Notes under the pieces: generated by a model | The model's database searches: none | What the model saw: the letters and a program-made list of their open reading frames with translations, nothing else | Told to the model about the DNA's origin: nothing | Part shown: piece after piece, positions 1-6,095 of the stretch | Position numbering within the stretch: position 1 is the stretch's first letter | How the letters are laid out: each line of letters opens with the position of its first letter | Program-made: the position numbers and the translations under genes | Source of the DNA: an uncultured Eubacteriales bacterium | Lineage (GTDB): Bacteria > Bacillota > Clostridia > Oscillospirales > Butyricicoccaceae | Direction: 5' to 3' | DNA length: 10,144 nucleotides | NCBI GenBank assembly: GCA_900555855.1 | Contig: USML01000069.1 | Span: 1-10,144, forward strand

Positions 1-133
1 CCGGCGCAGGAGAAGACGGCGCGGAGGGAGCGCTTTCCCGCTGGGACAGGATGGCGCGGGCCATGTCCACCACCTTCTGCGTCCGCTCCGGATCCGCCAG
101 CAGCTGACTGAAGCGTTCTTCCAGCTCAGCCAT
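1..133 (-). CDS. Partial hypothetical protein, helical N-terminus (runs off left edge)
   Basis: The reading frame opens at an ATG at 133-131 on the minus strand and stays open to the window edge, giving about 44 residues that begin MAELEERFSQLLADPERTQ. The visible part looks like one or two amphipathic helices followed by a Ser/Pro/Ala-rich linker (about residues 34-44). I see no signal peptide or catalytic motif and do not recognise the family. The start lies only 6 bases after the stop of the upstream leftward gene (140-421), and a GGGAG-like ribosome binding site overlaps the end of that gene, so the two are probably one transcript. The protein continues beyond the window. Function unknown. 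Confidence 0.6.
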   Translation of the reverse strand, partial: MAELEERFSQLLADPERTQKVVDMARAILSQRESAPSAPSSPAP

Positions 134-139
134 ACCGGG

Positions 140-421
140 TCACACTCCCATGACCTCGATGACCTTTGCCGCCAGCGCCGCCCCGTCCCGGGAGCTGAGC
201 AGATTCTGCAGCAGCGCCCGCCCCGGCTCCTTGCCGGAGGAAAGGGCGGTCTGGGCCGCCTGCTTCAGGGCGTCTGTGCCGCTGCCGGCGATCATCTGGA
301 TCAGCTGCCGGCCGGATTCGGTGTTCATGGCGGTGTTGTATTTGTCCAGGCCCTTGATGATCTTCAGCCCCTGGGGGGAGGACATCATGGATCTGGCGGC
401 GTTTTCGATTTCTCCGGACAT
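140..421 (-). CDS. Small helical hypothetical protein (93 aa)
   Basis: This 93-residue soluble, almost wholly alpha-helical protein starts at ATG 421-419 and is preceded by a strong AGGAGG site (minus strand, about 428-433). It has no membrane segment, cysteine pair or known enzyme motif. The sequence reads like short repeated helix pairs, with phrases such as SSPQGLKII, SGRQLIQMI and SRDGAALAAKVI, so it may be a small scaffold or repeat-like protein. It is the first gene of a leftward pair with the partial gene at 1-133. It is divergent from the phosphodiesterase at 499, with only 77 bp between the start codons. I do not recognise the family. Its reality is supported by the ribosome binding site and the tight spacing to the next gene. 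Confidence 0.7.
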   Translation of the reverse strand: MSGEIENAARSMMSSPQGLKIIKGLDKYNTAMNTESGRQLIQMIAGSGTDALKQAAQTALSSGKEPGRALLQNLLSSRDGAALAAKVIEVMGV

Positions 422-498
422 AGGCGGTTCCTCCTAAAACTTGTGATACCACAATATATGTTTTGCGTCTGAAAATGTGACGCGGAAAGGCGGCTTTC

Positions 499-969
499 AT
501 GAAGATCTGCATCTGTTCCGATTCCCATGGCAATGCCTTCGGCCTACAGCGGCTGCTGGCGCGGGAAGCGCCGGACTATCTCTGGTTTCTGGGCGACGGT
601 CTGCGGGACTGGGAGCGGGTGAAGCTTCCGCCGCTGCTGCCCTTTGCCGCCGTCCGGGGCAACTGCGATCCCCTCTGCGAGGAGCCGGAGGAGCGCTGCT
701 TCACCCTGTGCGGCAAGCGGATCCTGCTGACCCACGGACACCGCCGCGGCGTCAAGACCGGCCTGCTGCCGCTGGAGGCAGAGGCCGTGGAGCAGGGGCT
801 GGATCTGATCTTTTACGGCCACACCCATCGCCCTGCGGCGGAGCGGTTCGGCGCCTGCCAGATCGTTTGCCCCGGCAGTATGAGCGTGGGGGAGGAGCGC
901 TATGCCATCCTGAACCTTTCGCCGGATGCGCCCGCCCAGGTGGACCTGCGCCGCCTGGAGGAACGGTAA
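499..969 (+). CDS. YfcE/MJ0936-family metallophosphoesterase (phosphodiesterase)
   Basis: The 156-residue protein has the complete compact calcineurin-like metallophosphoesterase motif set: D8-x-H10 (SDSHGN), D33 (FLGDG), N55 (RGNCD), H79 and H81 (LTHGH), and H108/H110 (YGHTH). These residues normally bind two divalent metals. The family hydrolyses phosphodiester bonds, but the physiological substrate is generally unknown. The length matches the YfcE/MJ0936 class, and the CPGSMS stretch near residue 124 corresponds to the usual NPGS motif. The ATG at 499 starts directly on the first beta strand (MKICICSDSHGN), and GGAAAGG-like purines lie upstream. It is a cytoplasmic single-gene unit ending in the terminator at 976-1003. 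In clostridia such genes often sit beside housekeeping nucleotide genes, and it belongs to the chromosomal flank rather than the inserted element. Confidence 0.9.
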   Translation: MKICICSDSHGNAFGLQRLLAREAPDYLWFLGDGLRDWERVKLPPLLPFAAVRGNCDPLCEEPEERCFTLCGKRILLTHGHRRGVKTGLLPLEAEAVEQGLDLIFYGHTHRPAAERFGACQIVCPGSMSVGEERYAILNLSPDAPAQVDLRRLEER

Positions 970-975
970 AAAAAG

Positions 976-1003
976 AAAAGCACGGCCGCTGCCGTGCTTT
1001 TTT
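976..1003. terminator. Bidirectional Rho-independent terminator
   Basis: AAAAGCACGGC at 976-986 pairs perfectly with GCCGTGCTTTT at 991-1001 around a CGCT loop. It is flanked by A-rich sequence on the left and a T-run on the right, so it can terminate in both directions. It serves the phosphodiesterase gene ending at 969 and the leftward phosphorylase gene ending at 1016. Confidence 0.9.
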
Positions 1004-1015
1004 GATGTTACGATA

Positions 1016-1774
1016 TTACAGCCGCACCGCAAGCCCCAGCGCAATGTCCAGCAGCCCGTGCTGGCGGGCCTTTTCCGCTTCTCCGCCCAGGTTCCCCTTG
1101 TCCCAGACCTCGCCCAGGATGTCGCCGCCGAAGAAGAAGGAAAAAAGCTCTGCCCCGATGGCGTCGGCTACTGCCTGCAGCCCCGCCGCTTCCATCTCCA
1201 CGCAGAGACAGCCCTCCGCCCTGCGCCGGGCGATGAGGTTCGCGGTCTCCCGATAGACGGCGTCGGTGGTCCATGTGCGTCCCAGAACATGGGGGATGCC
1301 GCAGGCAGAAAGCTGCTCCGCCACCGTGCCGCTGCCCTTCATCCGGATATAATCCGCCGGCGGGGCAAAATGGTAGGAAAGTCCCTCGTCCCGGCAGGCT
1401 TCGGTGGGCACGATGACCTTGCCGGCGCAAAGCTCCGGCGCAAGCACGCCGCAGCTGCCGAAGACGATGAATTTCTTCGCGCCGGTGAGGACGGCGGCCT
1501 CATGGAGGATGGCGCCTGCCGCAGGCGCGCCGATGGGGCTCATATAAAACAGCGTGGGCCGACCATCCAGCTCCAGCAGATAAAGCTCCACCGGGCCGTT
1601 GGCCGTAAAGGCCCTTGCGGCCGCCGCCGGATGATATTCGGCCAAAACCCGCTCCAGCACCTTGTGGTGAAAGGATACGATGCAGACCTCCGCGATCTGC
1701 TCCCCCGTTCCGTAGAGCTGCTCCGGAGTAAACAGCGGCTTGCTGTCCGGGTCAAATGAATTAAGAATGCTCAT
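1016..1774 (-). CDS. Nucleoside phosphorylase (PNP/UDP family, uridine phosphorylase-like)
   Basis: The 252-residue protein belongs to the PNP_UDP_1 fold. It has the GAPAAGAILHE and FIVFGSCGVL stretches (about residues 82-111) that line the phosphate/base site, and the hallmark VEMEAAGL (E193-M194-E195), whose Met-Glu contacts the ribose. Family members cleave a nucleoside with phosphate to give a base and ribose 1-phosphate, in nucleoside salvage in the cytoplasm. Hydrolytic nucleosidases share the fold, so the exact substrate (uridine or purine nucleosides) is an inference. The start is placed at ATG 1774-1772 because GGGAGG lies 5-6 bases upstream. A TTG four codons earlier overlaps that ribosome binding site and is unlikely. 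The gene converges on the terminator at 976-1003 and is the last chromosomal gene before the integration junction. Confidence 0.88.
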   Translation of the reverse strand: MSILNSFDPDSKPLFTPEQLYGTGEQIAEVCIVSFHHKVLERVLAEYHPAAAARAFTANGPVELYLLELDGRPTLFYMSPIGAPAAGAILHEAAVLTGAKKFIVFGSCGVLAPELCAGKVIVPTEACRDEGLSYHFAPPADYIRMKGSGTVAEQLSACGIPHVLGRTWTTDAVYRETANLIARRRAEGCLCVEMEAAGLQAVADAIGAELFSFFFGGDILGEVWDKGNLGGEAEKARQHGLLDIALGLAVRL

Positions 1775-1807
1775 AGTTCCTCCCAAAGGCCCTCGCGGGC
1801 AAAGTAT

Positions 1808-1844
1808 AAAAAATCCACCGTAATTTGATCCAAATTACGATGGA
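1808..1844 (-). terminator. Leftward terminator hairpin, probably of the original tRNA gene
   Basis: TCCA-CC-GTAATTTG (1814-1827) and CAAATTAC-GA-TGGA (1831-1844) form a 14-position stem with one mismatch around a 3-base loop. On the minus strand it is followed by six Ts (1813-1808), the layout of an intrinsic terminator. It lies immediately 3' of the tRNA fragment at 1849-1874, so it is most simply the native terminator of the tRNA gene that served as integration target. Today it would end transcripts running left out of the integrase. Confidence 0.75.
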
Positions 1845-1848
1845 TATC

Positions 1849-1874
1849 TGGTGGAGACAAGGGGACTCGAACCC
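1849..1874 (-). other. Attachment site (attL): displaced tRNA 3' end
   Basis: Read on the minus strand, this segment is GGGTTCGAGTCCCC followed by TTGTCTCCACCA. That is a T-loop (TTCGAGT) with its stem, the acceptor 3' strand TGTCTCC, a discriminator A and an encoded CCA. Upstream on the minus strand (1875-1945) there is no anticodon arm, D-arm or matching 5' acceptor strand GGAGACA; AT-rich sequence leads straight to the integrase stop instead. The fragment is therefore only the tRNA 3' end, as expected where a tyrosine integrase has inserted into a tRNA gene. The intact, reconstituted tRNA should sit at the other end of the element, outside this window. The tRNA identity cannot be told from the 3' end alone. 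The pairing of the distal T-stem position is imperfect, which suggests identity with the real tRNA ends near 1874. Confidence 0.8.
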
Positions 1875-1922
1875 TTTGAAAACACCTTAGAAACCCTGTA
1901 ATTTCAATGGTTTATTCTTTTT

Positions 1923-1945
1923 GTACAGATTTTCGTACAGATTTT
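1923..1945. repeat. Tandem 11-bp direct repeats beside the attachment site
   Basis: GTACAGATTTT occurs at 1923-1933 and again at 1935-1945, a 12-bp period. The second copy overlaps the integrase stop codon. Short direct repeats between the integrase gene and the crossover site are commonly arm-type binding sites for the integrase or its directionality factor. That role is inferred from position. Confidence 0.55.
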
Positions 1946-2981
1946 ATTTAAAAAACTGGTTCATCATGGCGTTGATATCATCCTGTTTTTGCTCCATGAT
2001 ATGGCCATAGACCCGGCGGACCATTTCGTCGTTTTCATGGCCCATGCGGCGGGCGATATACATAAACGGGACATTCAGCGAGATCATGACGGATGCGTTG
2101 TAATGGCGCAGGTCGTGGAAGCGGCACACGGGGAAGTGCAGGGCGGCCAGCGCACGCTGAAAGCGCTTGCTGATAATATCCGGGCTGGCCTGCACAATGT
2201 GCGCGTCCGGCGCGCCGTGCAGCTGCGCCAGCTGCTTGCGGAGCGGATCCGTGAGAGGAAGGGTGCGATAGCCGGCATGAGACTTGGGCGGTTTGACGAC
2301 CCACTGCTTTTTTTCATCGATCACCAGCGCCTTGGAGATCGATACGGTATTGCCGGCGGAAAGATCGGAGAAGGTCAGGGCGCAGATCTCCGAGCGGCGG
2401 AGCCCCAGCTGGGAGGCGAACATCACGGCAAGAAGAAGATCCCGGTCGCCCTTTTCTTCTGCATAGGCTTCCAGCGCCTTGATGGTGGAAAGCTCCGGGA
2501 TCACGATCTCCTGCTTTTCCTTTTGCGGAAGCCGGGTGGTCAGGTGCATTGCCGGGCGGTAGGAGGCCAAAACAGCGCTGAGAAATCCATGGATATTTGC
2601 AACCGATTTTGGAGACAGTTTTTCGGCGCAGGCGTTGATCTCCCGTTGGATCATGGCCTGCGTAATATCCCGCAGACGCTCCTGCTGCAGACGGAGAAGG
2701 TAGTTCTTTCGGATGCGTTGATAGCCGACCGTGGTAGATCTGCTGAAGACATTGACGCGCTGCTCAATAAAGAGCTCCATTGCCTGGGCGAGGGTCATTT
2801 CAGGATCGGCGGGGTTCTCCGGGGCGGGGGCGGATTGCTCCAGCTCCACGGCGGCGGCGCGGGCCTCGGCCTTGGTGGGGCGGGTGACGGAGCGCTGGAT
2901 CCGCTTGCCCTCGGCGTCCTTGCCCAGATAGGCATAGCAATTCCAGCTGCCGGAGGGGAGGCGGCGGGGGGTGGACGGCAT
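1944..2981 (-). CDS. Tyrosine recombinase / phage integrase
   Basis: The 345-residue protein is a site-specific tyrosine recombinase that would integrate and excise the element at the tRNA. Residues 1-55 look like an arm-type DNA-binding domain, followed by a SAM-like core-binding domain (about 62-150) and the catalytic domain (about 160-345). The catalytic set is visible: Arg in GLRRSE (195), Lys 233 (PPKSHAG), His-x-x-Arg at 289/292 (FHDLRH), His 315 (MGHEND) and the nucleophile Tyr 325 (VYGHI). The length is normal for the family and no residue is missing, so it should be active. The start is ATG 2981-2979 with AAAGGAGTG just upstream. The 3' end points at the att site about 70 bp away, the usual layout. 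It is transcribed away from the fic gene from the shared 2982-3193 intergenic region. Confidence 0.95.
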   Translation of the reverse strand: MPSTPRRLPSGSWNCYAYLGKDAEGKRIQRSVTRPTKAEARAAAVELEQSAPAPENPADPEMTLAQAMELFIEQRVNVFSRSTTVGYQRIRKNYLLRLQQERLRDITQAMIQREINACAEKLSPKSVANIHGFLSAVLASYRPAMHLTTRLPQKEKQEIVIPELSTIKALEAYAEEKGDRDLLLAVMFASQLGLRRSEICALTFSDLSAGNTVSISKALVIDEKKQWVVKPPKSHAGYRTLPLTDPLRKQLAQLHGAPDAHIVQASPDIISKRFQRALAALHFPVCRFHDLRHYNASVMISLNVPFMYIARRMGHENDEMVRRVYGHIMEQKQDDINAMMNQFFK

Positions 2982-3023
2982 GGGGGATCACTCCTTTCAT
3001 GAGCGGGTGGAATGCAAAACGCC

Positions 3024-3163
3024 TTTTGAATCGAACAGATGGCTCTGGAAGAATGATTGAAATCGTGGCGTATTTTTTGAATTGAAAATGCATAACAATA
3101 AAACACGATTCAAAAAAGCGATTGCTTTTTATATCGAAAAATGCTATGATAAGTCAATCATTC
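3024..3163. repeat. Two interleaved 10-bp perfect inverted repeats between integrase and fic
   Basis: TTTTGAATCG (3024-3033) is exactly reversed as CGATTCAAAA (3106-3115). GAATGATTGA (3051-3060) is exactly reversed as TCAATCATTC (3154-3163). The arms alternate along the sequence, so the two repeats are interleaved rather than nested. The last arm covers the expected start of the fic transcript. Related TTGAA-type words also occur at 3057-3065 and 3077-3085. They look like protein-binding sites (operators, or accessory integrase/excisionase sites), an inference from position and symmetry. Confidence 0.5.
3122..3150 (+). promoter_or_regulatory. Sigma-A promoter of fic
   Basis: TTGCTT (3122-3127), a 17-bp spacer and TATGAT (3145-3150) form a good -35/-10 pair, with transcription expected near 3157. 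This places any upstream TTG start at 3122 inside the -35 box and supports the ATG at 3194 as the fic start. One arm of an inverted repeat (3154-3163) overlaps the predicted transcript start, where a repressor could act. Confidence 0.75.
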
Positions 3164-3193
3164 AACCGGTTTGACCTTTTGGAGGGCAAGGAC

Positions 3194-4438
3194 ATGGCAT
3201 ATCAGCTGCTTGGAAAGCTTTATTACGGAGACAGGACCGCATATATGGAAGAATATCGGGTGCGGTTTTCCTCGGAGGAGGCGGTGAAGCCCGACTTTTC
3301 CGTGGCGGGGCACCCGGCGTTTTTCCTGCTGAACGGGGAGGTCATGGGAAAAGTCTATGCCATCACCAAGCTGAACCAGGCGGTGGTGAAGCTGAGCGGG
3401 ACGCTCCCGGGGATCGCAAAGCAGCAGTATTCCCGGAAATGCCTGATCGACGAGATCGTCTTGACCAATCGGATCGAGGGGGTCCACAGCAGCCGCAAGG
3501 AGATCGGGGACGCGCTGGATGTTTTGGAACAGCAATCGGAGGAAAAGGGGAAGCGCCAGCGGTTCGTGGGGCTGGTGAACAAATACCTGAAGCTGATGAC
3601 CCATGCGGAGATCCCGCTGAGGACATGCCGGGACATCCGGGCCATCTATGACGAGGTGTTCCTGGAGGAGATCCGGGCGGAGGATCCGAAGAATCTTCCG
3701 GACGGAGAGATCTTCCGGAAGGATCTCACGGAGATCCGCAGCGAGACCGACCGGGTCATCCACAAGGGGATGTACCCGGAGCGGGAGATCATCGCGGCGA
3801 TGGAAAAGGCGCTGGCCTTTTTGAACGACGAGGGCGTGGACCGGCTGGTCCGGGTGTGCATTTTCCACTATATGCTGGAATATATCCACCCGTTTTATGA
3901 CGGGAACGGGCGGCTGGGGCGGCTCATCCTGAGCTACTGCATCGCGGGGGAGCTGGAGCCGCTGCTGGCCTACCGGATCTCGGAGACGGTGAAGGAGAAC
4001 ATCAAGGACTATTACAAGGCATTTCAGGTGTGCAACGACCCGCACGGGCTGGGGGACCTCACGCCGTTTTTGCTCATGATGCTGGATATGATCCATGCGG
4101 CGCTGGCGGAGCTGAAGGAATCCCTCACGCAGAAGCTGTTCCGCTGGGGGCAGTATGCGGGGACGGCCCTGAAGCTGGCGGCCGGGGAGGTCGCCGACAT
4201 CCGCAAGATGTATAACATCCTGATCCAGGCGGCGCTTTTCAGCGAAAAGGGGATCTCCACCCGGGAGCTGGAAGGGCTCTTCGGCTCCTATTACCTGACA
4301 AAAAAGAACCTGGGGAAGATCCGGCCGGAGCTCCTCCGGGCGGAGAAGAAGGGAAAGGAAATGTATTATGAGCTGGACCTGAACGCCCTGGACGGGATGC
4401 TGCTTCAGGAGGGACTGGAGGAAGGCGGAGAGCACTGA
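3194..4438 (+). CDS. Fic-domain protein (putative AMP-transferase), autoinhibited type
   Basis: The 414-residue protein carries the complete Fic signature HPFYDGNGRLGR at residues 232-243. His 232 is the expected catalytic base, the Asp/Gly-Asn-Gly segment binds metal and phosphates, and the last arginines hold ATP. An N-terminal inhibitory motif [S/T]xxxE[G/N] is present as TNRIEG (91-96), whose Glu 95 would block ATP gamma-phosphate binding. This is the built-in brake of N-terminally inhibited (class II) Fic enzymes, so no separate antitoxin is needed. An N-terminal Fic_N-like region precedes the core, and a C-terminal helical part (about 335-400) resembles a winged helix. The expected activity is transfer of AMP to hydroxyls of target proteins; the target is unknown. 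The start at 3194 is set by GGAGG 8 bases upstream and by the promoter at 3122-3150. The location beside the integrase suggests an accessory (cargo or maintenance) gene. Confidence 0.9.
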   Translation: MAYQLLGKLYYGDRTAYMEEYRVRFSSEEAVKPDFSVAGHPAFFLLNGEVMGKVYAITKLNQAVVKLSGTLPGIAKQQYSRKCLIDEIVLTNRIEGVHSSRKEIGDALDVLEQQSEEKGKRQRFVGLVNKYLKLMTHAEIPLRTCRDIRAIYDEVFLEEIRAEDPKNLPDGEIFRKDLTEIRSETDRVIHKGMYPEREIIAAMEKALAFLNDEGVDRLVRVCIFHYMLEYIHPFYDGNGRLGRLILSYCIAGELEPLLAYRISETVKENIKDYYKAFQVCNDPHGLGDLTPFLLMMLDMIHAALAELKESLTQKLFRWGQYAGTALKLAAGEVADIRKMYNILIQAALFSEKGISTRELEGLFGSYYLTKKNLGKIRPELLRAEKKGKEMYYELDLNALDGMLLQEGLEEGGEH

Positions 4439-4590
4439 GCGGAGACGATGGTCTCCGGCGTGGCTTTGCCGCAGGCATAGGACAGAGCGTCCTGAAGGCC
4501 GTCCATGATCCCGGCGAAAAAGGCGGTATTTTTGAAATTGGCTTCGATCTCCTCCGGCGTCAGAGTGGATTTGAAGACAGGCTCAGACAT
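4405..4590 (-). CDS. Short ORF, possible N-terminal remnant of an XRE-type antitoxin
   Basis: The 61-residue frame starts at ATG 4590-4588 behind AAAGGAGCG and ends inside the 3' end of fic on the opposite strand (34-base overlap). Its middle, residues about 22-42 (FFAGIMDGLQDALSYACG), resembles the N-terminus of clostridial HigA-like antitoxins, which begin with an I-x-x-G-L-x-E-A-x-x-Y-x-x-G pattern before their helix-turn-helix domain. Here the HTH half is absent. The last dozen residues are Ser/Pro-rich and come from reading fic backwards. A truncation by deletion or recombination at about 4440 would explain this. Alternatively it is a genuine short protein of unknown role. The resemblance is from memory and the call is tentative. 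Confidence 0.45.
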   Translation of the reverse strand: MSEPVFKSTLTPEEIEANFKNTAFFAGIMDGLQDALSYACGKATPETIVSAQCSPPSSSPS

Positions 4591-4627
4591 GGGGACACGC
4601 TCCTTTCGGGAAACGGGCAAACAGCCC

Positions 4628-4656
4628 TTGACAATATGGCATATAAAGCATATAAT
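4628..4656 (+). promoter_or_regulatory. Perfect consensus sigma-A promoter of the higBA pair, with operator-like palindrome
   Basis: TTGACA (4628-4633), exactly 17 bp, and TATAAT (4651-4656) give a full-consensus promoter. The spacer holds the palindrome ATATG-G-CATAT (4634-4644), and GCATATAA is repeated at 4639-4646 and 4648-4655. Such a strong promoter normally needs repression, and the palindrome is the natural place for HigA or the HigB-HigA complex to bind. Operator use is inferred. Confidence 0.85.
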
Positions 4657-4682
4657 GAGCATAGAGAAAGAGCGGTGGAACA

Positions 4683-5039
4683 ATGAAGGAATACGAGGTC
4701 GTATTTTACGAAAAAGAGGACGGGACACATCCGGCGCTGGATTACATTGCGTCGCTGTCGCTGAAAATGCAAGCGAAGATCCTCAAGATCGCTTCTATGC
4801 TGGAAATCGATGGGACGCGGCTGCGAATGCCCTATTCCGAGTTTTTGAAGGATGGCATTTTCCAGATCCGGGCCCAACAGGAAGGGAATATCTCCCGCGT
4901 GCTGTATTTCTTCGCTGTAGGCAAGCGGATCGTCCTCACCAATGGCTTTACCAAGAAAACACCGAAAACACCGCTCGGCGAGATCGAGTTAGCAAAAGAA
5001 TACCGGGCAGACTATGAACGAAGGGAGGCGCTGAAATAA
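4683..5039 (+). CDS. higB: HigB-type toxin (RelE superfamily, phage Gp49-like)
   Basis: The 118-residue basic protein matches the Gp49-like/DUF891 HigB pattern. It has an N-terminal beta strand (YEVVFYEKEDG), two helices, the signature FLKDGIFQIRAQ (54-65) and RVLYFF (72-77), then IVLTNGFTKKTPKTP (83-97) with the conserved basic cluster, and a terminal helix. These proteins are ribosome-dependent mRNA endonucleases that arrest growth when free of their antitoxin. The start at 4683 follows GGTGG by a short gap and is about 20 bases after the expected transcript start. The TAA stop overlaps the ATG of the antitoxin (TAATG at 5037-5041), so the two are translationally coupled. Toxin-first order is typical of higBA. 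The length and motifs are intact, so it should be functional. Confidence 0.9.
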   Translation: MKEYEVVFYEKEDGTHPALDYIASLSLKMQAKILKIASMLEIDGTRLRMPYSEFLKDGIFQIRAQQEGNISRVLYFFAVGKRIVLTNGFTKKTPKTPLGEIELAKEYRADYERREALK

Positions 5040-5332
5040 TGCTTACACTTCAGGATGCGATCGCGAAGAAAATGGAAGACCCCGAGTTCAAGGCGGAATG
5101 GGACGCGCTGGAGCCGGAGTTTCAGATCGTCCGCGCCATCATTGAGGGGCGCGAGGAAAAGGGCTTTACACAGGCACAGCTGGCGGAGGCTACCGGGATC
5201 AACCAGGCCAACATCAGTCGGCTGGAAAACGGGACGGGGAACCCATCCCTGCAGACCCTCAAGCGGCTGGCGGCCGGCATGGGGATGAAGCTCAAGCTGG
5301 AGTTTGTGCCGGTGCAGCACAGCGCACAGTAA
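5039..5332 (+). CDS. higA: HigA-type antitoxin, XRE helix-turn-helix
   Basis: The 97-residue protein has an N-terminal helical segment (about 1-38, probably the toxin-contacting part) and an HTH_3 domain. Residues 43-66, with FTQAQLAEATGI then NQANISRLENG, are a classic XRE helix-turn-helix. It should neutralise HigB and repress the promoter at 4628-4656 together with it. The ATG overlaps the higB stop by one base (5039), giving coupled translation. A terminator follows at 5351-5386. The gene is complete. It could also be called a general XRE regulator, but the coupling to a Gp49-like toxin makes HigA by far the best reading. Confidence 0.9.
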   Translation: MLTLQDAIAKKMEDPEFKAEWDALEPEFQIVRAIIEGREEKGFTQAQLAEATGINQANISRLENGTGNPSLQTLKRLAAGMGMKLKLEFVPVQHSAQ

Positions 5333-5350
5333 GCCAGAATTGAATCAAGC

Positions 5351-5386
5351 AAAGGCGCTCTCTGGGCATTCCGGGGGCGCTTTTTT
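5351..5386 (+). terminator. Rho-independent terminator after higBA
   Basis: AAAGGCGCTCTC pairs with GGGGGCGCTTTT (about 5373-5384), including G-U wobbles, and is followed by a six-T run at 5381-5386. It lies between the antitoxin stop and the convergent repressor gene. Confidence 0.75.
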
Positions 5387-5404
5387 GTTCTGCGAAGATC
5401 AGGC

Positions 5405-6037
5405 TCACCGGACGCCGGAGGTAAAGGCGACGGCTTTTCCGAGGATGCGGAGGCTGTTCATTTCCTCGCCCCAGAAGGTGCGGGGGCGGTATTGGGGGTT
5501 TTCGGCCTCCAGGACCACATGATCGGGAAAGAGGTGGACGCGCTTGAGGGTGGCTTCGTCTTCGATGAGGACGGCGGCGATCTGGCCGTGCTCCACAGTA
5601 TCCTGCTGACGGATGTAAACAATATCGCCGTCGTAGATGCGGGCGTTGATCATGCTGTCGCCCTTGCAGCGGAGGGCGAAATCGGCGTGGATGTGCTCCG
5701 GGATATCCACATCCCCCTCGATGTTCTCCGCCGCCAGGATAGGCGTGCCGCAGGCAATGGAGCCAACCAGCGGGATCTTCCGCATGGCCGGCATGGGGAT
5801 AATCGTAGCCGTAGAAAAAGTATACTTTCCGGTAGCGGGCGTTTTCCCGAGTAGATAGTCCATATCAACATTGAAATAGTCAGCAATGGATTCCAGCGTG
5901 TCCAAGCCCGGTTCGCGCTCACCACGCTCATACATATTAACACTGCTCTTTGAAAGCCCGAGCTGTGTAGCCAAGGCTTGCTGCGACAACTCATGTTCAA
6001 GCCGGAGAGTCTTAAACCGTTCAGAAAATTTACTCAT
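5405..6037 (-). CDS. CI-like phage repressor, HTH plus S24 self-cleaving peptidase domain
   Basis: The 210-residue protein has an XRE helix-turn-helix (residues 17-39: LSQQALATQLGL, then SKSSVNMYERG), a linker (about 65-90) and a LexA/CI-type S24 domain. The predicted self-cleavage site is Cys96-Gly97 (GSIACGTPILAAEN). The catalytic dyad is Ser128 (KGDSMIN) and Lys165 (EATLKRV). It would hold the element dormant by binding the operators at 6073-6206 and be inactivated by RecA-stimulated self-cleavage after DNA damage. The start at 6037 has AGGAG upstream and lies about 24 bases from the expected transcript start of the promoter at 6068-6095. It converges with higBA and diverges from the Cro-like gene. 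All key residues are present, so an inducible element is likely. Confidence 0.93.
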   Translation of the reverse strand: MSKFSERFKTLRLEHELSQQALATQLGLSKSSVNMYERGEREPGLDTLESIADYFNVDMDYLLGKTPATGKYTFSTATIIPMPAMRKIPLVGSIACGTPILAAENIEGDVDIPEHIHADFALRCKGDSMINARIYDGDIVYIRQQDTVEHGQIAAVLIEDEATLKRVHLFPDHVVLEAENPQYRPRTFWGEEMNSLRILGKAVAFTSGVR

Positions 6038-6067
6038 AAGAAGCTCCTAAATATAGAGTATAGTCTT

Positions 6068-6095
6068 ATTATACACGAAAAGTGCACAAAGGCAA
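6068..6095 (-). promoter_or_regulatory. Repressor (cI-like) promoter
   Basis: On the minus strand, TTGCCT (6095-6090), a 16-bp spacer and TATAAT (6073-6068) precede the repressor start. The operator at 6073-6085 fills the spacer and shares one base with the -10 box, so a bound repressor or Cro-like protein would block this promoter. Confidence 0.8.

Noticed and set aside
1775..1786. TTG start four codons upstream of the nucleoside phosphorylase
   Set aside because: It overlaps the GGGAGG that serves the ATG at 1774 and has no site of its own.
1849..1945. A complete tRNA gene
   Set aside because: Only the T-arm, acceptor 3' strand and CCA are present. No D-arm, anticodon arm or 5' acceptor strand can be found before the integrase.
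2191..2201. GCAC-AAT-GTGC word inside the integrase gene
   Set aside because: The spacer is 3 bp instead of 5 and it lies within coding sequence, so it does not match the switch operators.
1989..3002. 337-residue plus-strand frame opposite the integrase
   Set aside because: It is a shadow of a recombinase with all catalytic residues in place. It has no ribosome binding site and its sequence is Gly/His-rich and domain-free.
3122..3193. Upstream extension of the fic start to 3122
   Set aside because: Position 3122 is the -35 box of the fic promoter, so it would not be transcribed. GGAGG sits correctly for the ATG at 3194.
3158..4435. 425-residue open frame on the minus strand
   Set aside because: It is the antisense shadow of fic. 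It has no ribosome binding site and is His/Pro/Leu-rich low-complexity protein without a domain, whereas the plus strand has complete Fic motifs.
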